Notes under the pieces: model-generated | Told to the model about the DNA's origin: nothing | Seen by the model: only the letters and a program-made list of their open reading frames with translations | Database searches by the model: none | Program-made: the position numbers and the translations under genes | In this document: positions 55,164 to 63,201 of the stretch, one piece after another | Position numbering within the stretch: position 1 is the first letter of the stretch | Layout of the letters: each line of letters opens with the position of its first letter | From: OMPR01 sp965183835 | Lineage (GTDB): Bacteria > Pseudomonadota > Alphaproteobacteria > Rhodobacterales > Rhodobacteraceae | Direction: 5' to 3' | Assembly (NCBI GenBank): GCA_965183835.1 | Contig: CBCYME010000017.1 | Location: forward strand, 434,001 to 498,000 | Length of the DNA stretch: 64,000 nt

Positions 55164-56138
55164 GTGACTATGCACTCTTATTCATCAGAGCAAATATCTG
55201 AATTTATTAAACAAAAAACCCAAGACGGCGCCTGCGCTTCGCTCGCAATTGATGCAGCTCGAAGCGAGCTGGAACGAGATACAATTGGTGTTCTAGAACT
55301 GGTGTCGAGCTCCCTTTCAACTTTAGGGACACTCGATTCAGAATCGTTAGTGGCAAAACCCACCAGGCTGTCCTCAAAGTCATCGGATCAACATGTGTGC
55401 CGTGTGGTACTCTCTCAACTTGGTGGAGACTCCTCCAAGAAACGGAATATTGCCGAGGCGCTCTGTGTATTCCGTGTCACTGTGCCTGCTGAGCCCCCTG
55501 TAACACCTGCTTCAAAACCTACAGAAGCCGTAACCAAAGAGACCCTGTCCAGCACTGCTGAAACCCGTCGCCTTCAGATTTTTGAGGGCGCATGTAAAGT
55601 CATCGCACGCCACGGTTTTGGCAATGCAACCATGCGGGAAATCGCGCGCGAGGCTGGGCTGTCAGTGCCGTTGATGTACAAATACATCAAAGACAAAGAT
55701 GACATTCTCTACTTGATCATGACCGTCAACATGCAGGGCATGTTCACCTTCTTTGACAACGAAGAATTCCTGTCAGGAACACCCGAAGAGAACCTGATCA
55801 AAGCGGTGGATCGCTACATCGATTATATCGGTGAAAACCGGAAATACATAAACCTTGTGTATTCTGAAACCCGATCCCTAAACGCCGAAAACAAATTAAA
55901 GGTCTTTGATACCGAGCGTGCATTTATGAAACGCTGGCAGGTCATAATCGAAGAAGGCGTCGAACAAGGCGTTTTTAAACCGGTCAATACAGAACTTCTG
56001 GCTAACCTTGTCTACTTCCTATGCACCTCTTGGGCATTGCGGCATTGGAGTATCGGACATTTCCCTACTCAGGAAATCAAAGATAGCCTGCACAGTTTCA
56101 TTTTATCTGGATTGAAAGCTGAAATATCAGAATCCTAA
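55164..56138 (+). CDS. TetR-family regulator with unusual 130-residue N-terminal extension
   Basis: 324 residues, against about 200 for normal TetR proteins. The GTG start has AGGGA seven bases upstream; ATG 55170 is an alternative. The TetR helix-turn-helix only begins near residue 137 (LQIFEGACKVIARHGFGNATMREIAREAGLSVPLMYKYIKDKDDIL), followed by a normal helical ligand domain. The first 110 residues (for example SEQISEFIKQKTQDGACAS and SDQHVCRVVLSQLGGDSSKKRN) match nothing I recognise. A Pro/Thr-rich linker joins them (PAEPPVTPASKPTEAVTKE). It is divergent from the flavin monooxygenase operon with sites C and D between, so it is the leading candidate for the regulator that binds sites A-E. 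Confidence 0.85.
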   Translation: MTMHSYSSEQISEFIKQKTQDGACASLAIDAARSELERDTIGVLELVSSSLSTLGTLDSESLVAKPTRLSSKSSDQHVCRVVLSQLGGDSSKKRNIAEALCVFRVTVPAEPPVTPASKPTEAVTKETLSSTAETRRLQIFEGACKVIARHGFGNATMREIAREAGLSVPLMYKYIKDKDDILYLIMTVNMQGMFTFFDNEEFLSGTPEENLIKAVDRYIDYIGENRKYINLVYSETRSLNAENKLKVFDTERAFMKRWQVIIEEGVEQGVFKPVNTELLANLVYFLCTSWALRHWSIGHFPTQEIKDSLHSFILSGLKAEISES

Positions 56139-56179
56139 TTTTGTTTATATTCATACGATTACCCCTTCATTGACAGCAT

Positions 56180-56220
56180 CTTTCACGCGACCTACTGTCT
56201 GGTCGGTAACCGTGTGAAAG
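56180..56220 (+). promoter_or_regulatory. Hyphenated inverted repeats before the second TetR gene
   Basis: ACCTAC and GTCGGT arms separated by 6 bases (56190-56207) lie inside an outer pair CTTTCAC (56180-56186) and GTGAAAG (56214-56220), directly before the start at 56230. It looks like an autoregulatory TetR operator, and differs from the sites A-E sequence. Confidence 0.5.
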
Positions 56221-56229
56221 GGTATAAAA

Positions 56230-56817
56230 ATGGGGCGTCCCTCTGTTCAGAAACAGCGTAAAGCCGAAGTCCTTGATGCTTTTCTGACCTGCGCGGCTAG
56301 GTACGGTATCGAAGGCGCCACGCTTGAGCGCATAGCCGCAGAAGCAGGATTGAAGCGCCCCTTGATCCGCCATCATCTTGGAAATCGGGATGATATGGTC
56401 AAGGCCCTAGCCGAACACGTATTAACCGAGATCGAGGCTCTGACCGACGGAATGGCAGAAGCTCTGGTAGATTACCCTTCGGCAAAAGATTTTATTGATA
56501 CACTCTTTAGCCGCGAGAGCATTACAGATCCTCGCCTTAACATCGTTTTCCAGTCATTGGCCCAAGCCAGTGAAACCTACCCTGGGCTGCGCCTGGAACT
56601 GATCCGCGTCATGCAAAAATTCTACGATATGGCAAGTGAAGTGATGACGCAAAATTACCCAAAATCCAGCAAGGCGGATTGTCAAATCGTCGGGCAAGGT
56701 ATCGTAGGTCTGTATCTAACGCAGGATTCTTTGAACCCGCTCAACCCGCCAGCGGATTGGGCATACTCAGCCTATTTTGCGGCGCTGCGACTTGCGAACA
56801 CATTAGAAGCGGCATGA
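56230..56817 (+). CDS. TetR-family transcriptional regulator
   Basis: 195 residues. The helix-turn-helix is at the N-terminus (VLDAFLTCAARYGIEGATLERIAAEAGLKRPLIRHHLGNRDDMVKAL). The ATG follows GAAAGGGTATAAAA. It lies 91 bases downstream of the longer TetR gene on the same strand and converges on the ABC-transporter genes, whose last stop is 48 bases away. It has its own candidate operator, so it probably answers a different ligand or promoter from its neighbour. Confidence 0.92.
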   Translation: MGRPSVQKQRKAEVLDAFLTCAARYGIEGATLERIAAEAGLKRPLIRHHLGNRDDMVKALAEHVLTEIEALTDGMAEALVDYPSAKDFIDTLFSRESITDPRLNIVFQSLAQASETYPGLRLELIRVMQKFYDMASEVMTQNYPKSSKADCQIVGQGIVGLYLTQDSLNPLNPPADWAYSAYFAALRLANTLEAA

Positions 56818-56864
56818 CGCACTGAGGGGGGGGTGGCCCAAATCAAATCGGAACACCCAAAAGC

Positions 56865-57566
56865 TTACACTTCCAGCCACTCCTGACGGATTTCATTGTT
56901 GTTTTTCAGGTCTTCAGGCGTTCCCTCGAACACCATATGACCGTGGCCCATCACATAGACTCGATTGGTGACGCGCATAGCGATCGTTAGTTTTTGCTCA
57001 ACCAACAGAATAGAAACACCACGTTCTGCAATTTGCAAAAGAAGGTCCCCAACCTGTTCCACGATCTTAGGTGCCAATCCTTCGGTCGGTTCATCAATCA
57101 TGATGAAATCGGGATCGCCCATCAGTGCGCGGCAAACAGTCAGCATCTGTTTTTCGCCGCCAGACATAACCGACGCATCGACATCAGCCCGCGTGCGAAG
57201 GTTGGGGAACATGTTGAACATATCCTCCATGCACCACCGACCGTCGCCATCCTTTTGACCCGGCTTCAACCCTAGGATCAAATTTTGGCGCGTTGTCAGA
57301 CCCGGAAAGATATCCCGGTTTTCTGGCACATAACCGATGCCCCGTTTGGCGATTTCATAGCTGCGCTTACCGGCTAATTCTTCCCCGCGGAATTCAACTG
57401 AACCGTGCGGCGCAACCTCGCCCATGATGGCTTTACATGTGGTCGAGCGCCCGACCCCATTGCGCCCCAAAAGGGAAACAATTTCACCTTCGCCCACTTC
57501 AAGGTTCACACCCTGCAGAATGTGGCTTTTGCCATAGTAGGCGTGCAGATCATTAACTTTGAGCAT
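56865..57566 (-). CDS. livF: LIV-type ABC transporter ATP-binding protein (LivF-like), Walker A Lys replaced by Arg
   Basis: Start at ATG 57566 (MLKVNDLHAYYGKSHIL), one base after the LivG stop; the longer start at 57719 lies inside livG. 233 residues. Signature VMSGGEKQMLTVCRAL, Walker B FIMIDEPTEGLAPKI and switch His region LLVEQ are normal. Walker A reads GRNGVGRSTT, with Arg for the usual Lys. It energises import by the LivHM permease with LivG. The symbol is at family level; the substrate is probably not leucine, given the catabolic neighbours. Confidence 0.88.
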   Translation of the reverse strand: MLKVNDLHAYYGKSHILQGVNLEVGEGEIVSLLGRNGVGRSTTCKAIMGEVAPHGSVEFRGEELAGKRSYEIAKRGIGYVPENRDIFPGLTTRQNLILGLKPGQKDGDGRWCMEDMFNMFPNLRTRADVDASVMSGGEKQMLTVCRALMGDPDFIMIDEPTEGLAPKIVEQVGDLLLQIAERGVSILLVEQKLTIAMRVTNRVYVMGHGHMVFEGTPEDLKNNNEIRQEWLEV

Positions 57567-57567
57567 C

Positions 57568-58332
57568 TTACACCCCCTCATCTTCCAACGTGGTGCCCAG
57601 ATAGGCCTCTTTGACCTTAGCCGATGCACGCACCGCATCCGGCACATCCGATTCAATGATTTCACCGTAGACCAGCACAGAAATCTTATCCGCCAGATCA
57701 AAGATAACGCCCATGTCATGTTCGACGATCATTAGGGTTTTATCCTCGGTAACCTTGCGGATCAGATCCACAATCAGAGCCGTTTCCGAATGGCTCATGC
57801 CCGCGCAGGGTTCATCCAACAGAATGATGTCCGCTCCGCCGGCAATCGTGATTCCGATTTCGAGCGCGCGCTGCTCCGCATAGGCCAAAGTCCCTGCCAA
57901 CAAATCCCGACGGGCTGTCAGATTGATTTGCTCCAGAATTTCTTCGGCTTTTTCAGTTACATCCCGCTGACCCGAAATCATGTGCCAGAACGAATACTTG
58001 TACCCCATGGTCCAAAGCAGGCCACAGCGGATATTTTCGAACACGGTCATGTTCGGAAAGATATTCGTGATCTGGAACGACCGGCTCAGACCCCGGCGGT
58101 TGATCTCAAACGGTTTCAGCCCACTCACGTTCTCATCGTGCAGATAGACACCACCAGATGTTGGCACATATTTACCAGTGATCAGGTTGAACAGCGTGGA
58201 CTTGCCAGCCCCATTAGGGCCAATAATCGCGTGCCGTTCTCCTTTGGCAACCTTAAGGTCAACGCCCTGGATAATCTTAGCGAGTCCAAAGCTCTTGCTC
58301 AGGTCGCGCAGTTCAAGTGCGGGCGCCGTCAT
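57568..58332 (-). CDS. livG: LIV-type ABC transporter ATP-binding protein (LivG-like)
   Basis: 254 residues. Walker A GPNGAGKSTLFN, a Q-loop region RSFQITNIFPNMTVFENIR, signature-like LAYAEQRALEIGITIAGG, Walker B IILLDEPCAGMSHSE and VEHDMGVIFDLADKISVL are all intact. The signature is the LAYxEQR variant usual for LivG. Its start overlaps the LivM stop by ATGA. It pairs with the LivF-like subunit, and being intact in Walker A it may supply most of the ATPase activity. Confidence 0.92.
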   Translation of the reverse strand: MTAPALELRDLSKSFGLAKIIQGVDLKVAKGERHAIIGPNGAGKSTLFNLITGKYVPTSGGVYLHDENVSGLKPFEINRRGLSRSFQITNIFPNMTVFENIRCGLLWTMGYKYSFWHMISGQRDVTEKAEEILEQINLTARRDLLAGTLAYAEQRALEIGITIAGGADIILLDEPCAGMSHSETALIVDLIRKVTEDKTLMIVEHDMGVIFDLADKISVLVYGEIIESDVPDAVRASAKVKEAYLGTTLEDEGV

Positions 58333-59618
58333 TGGTCGTCTCCTGCGTGATTGGCTTCATCCCAAGCAGCTTTGATCTCGGGTGTAATACGGGAAACAAG
58401 GAACAAAGAGACGGCAGCGACGACGATTGCCAAACTCAGAGCCTGATACCCGTGGCTATCAAATGTGATCCCATACAGAGACATCTCACCGTCTGCTGAA
58501 AAACCGTGCCGCTTGTGGAACAGGATTTCCAGAACTGCAGCCAGCGACAGAATGCTCGTCACCGCAGGGATCGCAACCTTGAGGTATGGCCCCGTCAACA
58601 GGTGCAACTTACCCAAGTTCAACGGACGACGATGCATCGCAATAACGCCCGCAAACCCGCCCGGGAAGAACATCACAGAAGCCACGAACAGGATACCCAG
58701 ATATAGCGACCAAATTTCGGTGTAGAGGCCCAAAACCGTCTGCAACAACGTAAACACGATTGCCCCAATGATCGGACCAACAAAAAAGCCGACACCGCCC
58801 AAAAAGGTAATCAACAAGATCGACCCAGAGGTTGCGAGGTTCAGGTTTTCTTCGGTCAGAATTTCGAAGTTCACCGCAAAGAGCGATCCCGCGATACCGG
58901 CAAAGAAGCCTGACACGATGAAGGAGATCCACCGCACATTGCGCTGAGAGTAGCCCAAGAACTCTGCCCGCTCCTCATTGTCACGCACCGCATTTGCAAT
59001 CCGACCAATCGGCGTCCGCGAAAACAGGTACATCAAAATCGCAGCGATCATCAGCCAGACAACGGTCAGATAATACACCTCGGACTGCGAGGCAAAATCC
59101 ATGCCAAAGAATTCTGGACCCATTGTCCGATCGCCCGAGATCCCTTCTTCACCACCGAAAAAGATTACGATGATAATGGAACATGCGGCGATCAATTCCC
59201 CGACGCCCAAAGAGATCATCGCAAAGACGGTCCCAGCCCGGCGTGTTGAGAACGAGCCGATCAGAAAGGCAAAGAGCATTCCAAACATACCGCCCACAAT
59301 AGGCAGCAATGGCAGTGGCAGCCAAAGACCTTGGTATTCGATCATGTTCATCACGTGCATGGCAAAGAAACCGCCGATGCCCATGTAAACAGCGTGGCCA
59401 AAAGACAGCATGCCCCCCTGCCCCAGCAACATGTTGTAGCTGAGGGCAAAGACAATTGTAATCGCCATCTGGTTCATGATGGTCAGTGCTGAACTGCTTT
59501 GGAATACCACTGGTAGGATCAACAGAAACAATGCAGCGAACGCCCAAGGCAGAACAGTGGATAGTGAAATTAGCCGTTTTGTCCCGGCTGTGAGTGGTGT
59601 TTTGCTGGCGATGGTCAT
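58329..59618 (-). CDS. livM: LIV-type ABC transporter permease (LivM-like)
   Basis: 429 residues, with about ten hydrophobic segments and the LivM pattern LSYNMLLGQGGMLSFGHAVYMGIGGFFAMHVM, and GGVGFFVGPIIGAIVFTLLQ towards the C-terminus. It is longer than E. coli-type LivM core proteins, with an extra C-terminal hydrophobic segment (LSLAIVVAAVSLFLVSRI). An inner-membrane channel half. It overlaps livH and livG by ATGA on both sides. Confidence 0.92.
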   Translation of the reverse strand: MTIASKTPLTAGTKRLISLSTVLPWAFAALFLLILPVVFQSSSALTIMNQMAITIVFALSYNMLLGQGGMLSFGHAVYMGIGGFFAMHVMNMIEYQGLWLPLPLLPIVGGMFGMLFAFLIGSFSTRRAGTVFAMISLGVGELIAACSIIIVIFFGGEEGISGDRTMGPEFFGMDFASQSEVYYLTVVWLMIAAILMYLFSRTPIGRIANAVRDNEERAEFLGYSQRNVRWISFIVSGFFAGIAGSLFAVNFEILTEENLNLATSGSILLITFLGGVGFFVGPIIGAIVFTLLQTVLGLYTEIWSLYLGILFVASVMFFPGGFAGVIAMHRRPLNLGKLHLLTGPYLKVAIPAVTSILSLAAVLEILFHKRHGFSADGEMSLYGITFDSHGYQALSLAIVVAAVSLFLVSRITPEIKAAWDEANHAGDDQ

Positions 59619-60571
59619 GATTCACGTTTCCCCATCAGACCCTGTGGACGCAGAACCAAAACAAACACCATCAACAGATAAGGCAAAATCGGCCCGATTT
59701 GCGGCAAGGTGAGGGTCCAAAGATCCTGCAGGGGATGGTCCCAGATATTTTCAGGTTTGGTAAAGCCGACGGCTGTCAGGATATCTTCCATGGCGACATT
59801 GTAGGCCGCAGCAAAGGTTTGCAGCCACCCGATGATCAAGGACGCAACGAGTGCCCCCCAGAGGGACCCCAATCCGCCGATCACGATTGTCACGAACACA
59901 ATGGAACCAAGTTGCAGCGCCATGCCCGGGAAGGTCCCCAGAACAGGACCAGCAATCACACCAGCCAGACCGGCCATCGCAGTGCCTACTCCGAACACGC
60001 ACATGAACACCAAGGGAACATTATGGCCCAGGTTCTGCACGGTTTCAGGATAGCTAAGCGCGGCTTGAATGGTCATGCCAATTCGGGTCTTTGTCAGGAT
60101 ATAGAGCAAGACCAAGAACAGACCCATCGCCATGAAAATCATAAAGACTTTGTAGGCAGGAAACGAATTTCCGGCGATAGAAAACGCAGCAAAATTCAAT
60201 GCGAGCGGTTCGGAGTACGCCATTTGACTTTTGCCCCAAAAGAACTGAACCACTTCTTCGATCAGCAGGGCCAGACCGAAGGTAAAGATCAGTTCGGGAA
60301 CATGTCCGTATTTATGTACTCGCCTCAAGCCGTATCGCTCGATCAGTGCCCCGATGACACCCACGATCACCGGCGCAACCAACAGGCCCATCCAGAACCC
60401 TGTTACGGTACTAATCTGGTAAGCGAAATACGCCCCCAGCATGTAAAAACTGGCGTGAGCAAAGTTCAGCACGCCCATCATTGAAAAGATCAGCGTAAGG
60501 CCACTGCAGAGCATAAAGAGCAAAAGCCCGGTGACCAAGCCATCCAAAATGTTAACGAGGAACAATGCCAT
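59615..60571 (-). CDS. livH: LIV-type ABC transporter permease (LivH-like)
   Basis: 318 residues starting MALFLVNILDGLVTGLLLFMLCSGLTLIFSMMGVLNFAHASFYMLGAY, the classic LivH N-terminus. About eight membrane helices follow, and GGLGSLWGALVASLIIGWLQT lies near the end. It forms the permease with LivM. It follows the substrate-binding-protein gene by about 100 bases, and has a weak ribosome-binding site. Confidence 0.93.
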   Translation of the reverse strand: MALFLVNILDGLVTGLLLFMLCSGLTLIFSMMGVLNFAHASFYMLGAYFAYQISTVTGFWMGLLVAPVIVGVIGALIERYGLRRVHKYGHVPELIFTFGLALLIEEVVQFFWGKSQMAYSEPLALNFAAFSIAGNSFPAYKVFMIFMAMGLFLVLLYILTKTRIGMTIQAALSYPETVQNLGHNVPLVFMCVFGVGTAMAGLAGVIAGPVLGTFPGMALQLGSIVFVTIVIGGLGSLWGALVASLIIGWLQTFAAAYNVAMEDILTAVGFTKPENIWDHPLQDLWTLTLPQIGPILPYLLMVFVLVLRPQGLMGKRES

Positions 60572-60674
60572 CGTTTGTCGGCTCCCTGTTTGAGATGTCG
60601 ATTTTTATTAGTGTTGTCCTGCCAGAGAACCTCTGGCAGGACGAATTGGCAACATATTTCGCAATGACGAAACG

Positions 60675-61923
60675 TTACGGGCGTTTCATCTTGCAGGTTG
60701 TTGCTGAATCCATAGACGCCAACTCGACAATGGTTTCTGCAACCATTCCGTGCCCAGATTTGTCATAGTCAAAAGTCAAACCCTCACTTGTCTGTCCTTG
60801 AACCGTCAGTGTCTGGATGGCTTGGTGGTCGCTTTCACGCATAATGGTTTTGCCCGTTAGCAAACCATCGAATTCCATGCCTTCCAAAGCGTAAGCAATG
60901 GCTTTTATGTCGGTGGCGTTGCCCACTTCGTTGATTGCTGCCGCAAGCATGGGTGGAACATTCGCCATCTGTGGTTGGCCCAGATCCAGCTCAGGGAATT
61001 TTTCGTAGTAGCTGGTGGTAAAGGCTTCGGCCTCTGCCGACAAAGGTGGGTTCACCTGACCAGCGCCCGCCAGCTTAACGATACCGTCGCCTTGGTCACC
61101 AAAGTTGGCGGTAATCCCAGAGGTTGCACCATAGTAGGTATAAATCGGATTGGTAAAACCAGCACCCATGATAGCCTTACCCAAACCGACCATGTCGCCG
61201 CCCCAGTTACCTGTGATAACTGCATCTGCTTCGGCCGCGATAACTTTACGCGCATACGGCGTGAAGTCTTTAACCTTACCAATTGGATGCAGTTCATTGC
61301 CAACGATTTCGATATCAGGGCGTTTCTCTTTCAAGAACCGAACAGCAGCCGATGCCACAGCTTTACCAAACGAATAGTCCTGACCGATGACATACACTTT
61401 TTTGATGTCAGGATTTTTCGCGATATCGTCCGTCAGAGCATCCATTTTGATGTCTGCATTTGCATCAAAGCGGAAATGCCAGAAGTTGCATTTGTCGTTT
61501 GTCAAAGCCGGATCAACCGCCGAGTGGTTCAGGAAGATCACCTGCTTGTCGGGATTACGCTTGTTGTGCTTACGAACCGCATCAGTAATCGCATTAGCCA
61601 CGCCCGAAGAAGCGCCCTGAGCGATGAAACGGATATCTTGGTCGATGGCAACTTGCAGCTGGATTAGCGATTCTTTGGCGCTAATTTTGTTGTCGAAAGT
61701 GTACGATTTCAAAATCTGCAGCACCATTCAGCAATGCACCTTTTTTGTTGACCAATTCATCCACAGCATGGCGATAAATAGACAGACCCTGGTTCCCGGT
61801 CGAGGCAAACGGGCCTGACAACGGGTCAATAAAGGCGATTCGGATTTTTTCCTGCGCCATCGCCGAAGTTGCAGCCAAACTGGCAACAACAGCACCAACC
61901 AGCAAAGTTTTGAACTTGTTCAT
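60675..61923 (-). pseudogene. LIV-type ABC transporter substrate-binding protein, interrupted by one frameshift
   Basis: Two frames (61923-61681 and 61727-60675) form one periplasmic binding protein of about 415 residues. GGGAGGGAAC precedes the ATG. The signal peptide is MNKFKTLLVGAVVASLAATSAMA. The first part then reads EKIRIAFIDPLSGPFASTGNQG. The break is near 61700: removing one base from the GTAC step gives FEIVTFDNKISAKESL, the normal family sequence. The rest is intact (GASSGVANAITDAV, YVIGQDYSFGKAVASAAV, VITGNWGGDMVGLGKA). It would capture the substrate for LivHMGF. Because the remaining gene is well kept and the operon depends on it, a sequence error is likely. Operator site E lies upstream. 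Confidence 0.85.
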
Positions 61924-61998
61924 TTGTTCCCTCCCTAAGGGTTATTTCGTTTGCTCCGGGATTTCCATCCACGGGCATGATCGCGCCAACCAAAATGG

Positions 61999-62043
61999 TT
62001 AGTGATCGATCACTTCAACTTGGAAAAATCATTAGTGTGTCAA
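61999..62043 (-). promoter_or_regulatory. Promoter with TetR-type palindrome (site E) before the ABC-transporter operon
   Basis: On the minus strand TTGACA (62043-62038) lies upstream of TTAGTGATCGATCACTTC (61999-62016, plus strand), whose AGTGATCGATCACT core is a perfect 14-bp palindrome. The arms TTAGTGA/TCACT equal those of sites A-C, with TCGA for ACGT in the centre. The spacing from -35 to operator matches site C. Confidence 0.62.
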
Positions 62044-62354
62044 TGAAATTATTCGACACTGCCACCTTTTACCCAAGGTCTCATTCACCCCTAACGCCTC
62101 CCTGCTCTTCAGATCTGCTCTTCTTACATCAAACGAATACTTCCTCCTCAAAAGCATCGCTAATGCTGCGTTCGCGAAAGTTTTTCTCGCTACCGCAGCA
62201 ATTCCAAAAAGACAGGTCACGAAAGCACCCTGATCTTTTGCCTAACATTATCAACAGTTTCGCAGCGTCAAACTTTGGATTGACAAATTTCCGAATCCAG
62301 CAATATCATTAGCATACAAACAACAATACCTTCCGCCCAACAGGAACCTAAACC
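62044..62354. other. Divergent intergenic region before the molybdenum hydroxylase genes
   Basis: About 310 bases between site E and the FAD-subunit start. It must hold the promoter of the hydroxylase operon. No palindrome like sites A-E and no gene was recognised. It ends with AGGAA eight bases before the TTG start. Confidence 0.4.
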
Positions 62355-63188
62355 TTGCACCACTTTATGCCCACCGCCCTGAATGAGGCCCTTGATCGTA
62401 TTGCCTCTCAAGAGATCAAGATCGTTGCGGGTGGCACAGACTACTTCCCGAGTCAGGGTCAAGGCCCTGAAAAAAGTGACCTTTTAGACATTTCTCGGAT
62501 CCCCGAAATCTCAGGGATTTCATATGATGGGGACACGTGGCGCATCGGCGCGACCACCAGTTGGAGCGACGTTTTTCACGCTGACTTACCCCCCTATTTC
62601 GCTGGACTTCAGGCCGCAGCTCGCGAAGTAGGCAGCCTGCAGATGCAAAATGCAGGAACGATTGCAGGCAATGTTTGCAACGCATCCCCTGCAGCGGATG
62701 GTGTGCCGCCCCTGCTGACTCTGGATGCGCAGGTGGAATTGCAATCGATCCGCGGAAAACGAGTTTTGCCCCTCGCTGACTTCATCACCGGTGTTCGAAA
62801 GGTCGAACTGAGCAACGATGAGATGGTTACCGGTTTTCTGCTGCCCAACGCGCCCCAAAAGGCTGTAGGGGCTTTCGAAAAACTTGGATCACGGCGGTAT
62901 CTGGTCATCTCGATCACGATGACTGCAGCAGTGATCGGACTTGATCCGCAGGGGCGCATTAACCACGCGCGTGTTGCTATCGGGGCCTGCTCTCCGGTCG
63001 CCCAGCGCTTGGTCCAGCTGGAAACAGATCTTATTGGCAAAACCCTCGACGAAATCGCTCTGAATGACGCTCATTTCGCGACACTCTCGCCCATCGCAGA
63101 CGTGCGTGGCAGTGCCGAATTCCGTCTAGAGGCCGTCGCAGAACAGTGTTTGCGAACAATCACCAAAGCGGCGCAAGCACATGGATAA
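62355..63188 (+). CDS. Molybdenum hydroxylase, FAD-binding medium subunit (CoxM/xanthine-dehydrogenase type)
   Basis: 277 residues from a TTG start that has AGGAA eight bases upstream; the ATG at 62367 is less well placed. The FAD-binding motifs of the CO-dehydrogenase/xanthine-dehydrogenase medium subunit are present: IKIVAGGTDYFPSQGQG, REVGSLQMQNAGTIAGNVCNASPAADGVPPLLTLDA and EKLGSRRYLVISITM. It passes electrons from the [2Fe-2S] clusters to an acceptor. Its stop overlaps the start region of the next gene. With that gene it makes a heteromeric molybdenum hydroxylase for an N-heterocycle, purine or aldehyde-like substrate. Confidence 0.92.
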   Translation: MHHFMPTALNEALDRIASQEIKIVAGGTDYFPSQGQGPEKSDLLDISRIPEISGISYDGDTWRIGATTSWSDVFHADLPPYFAGLQAAAREVGSLQMQNAGTIAGNVCNASPAADGVPPLLTLDAQVELQSIRGKRVLPLADFITGVRKVELSNDEMVTGFLLPNAPQKAVGAFEKLGSRRYLVISITMTAAVIGLDPQGRINHARVAIGACSPVAQRLVQLETDLIGKTLDEIALNDAHFATLSPIADVRGSAEFRLEAVAEQCLRTITKAAQAHG

Positions 63189-63201
63189 GCAGGTACGTGA
63201 A

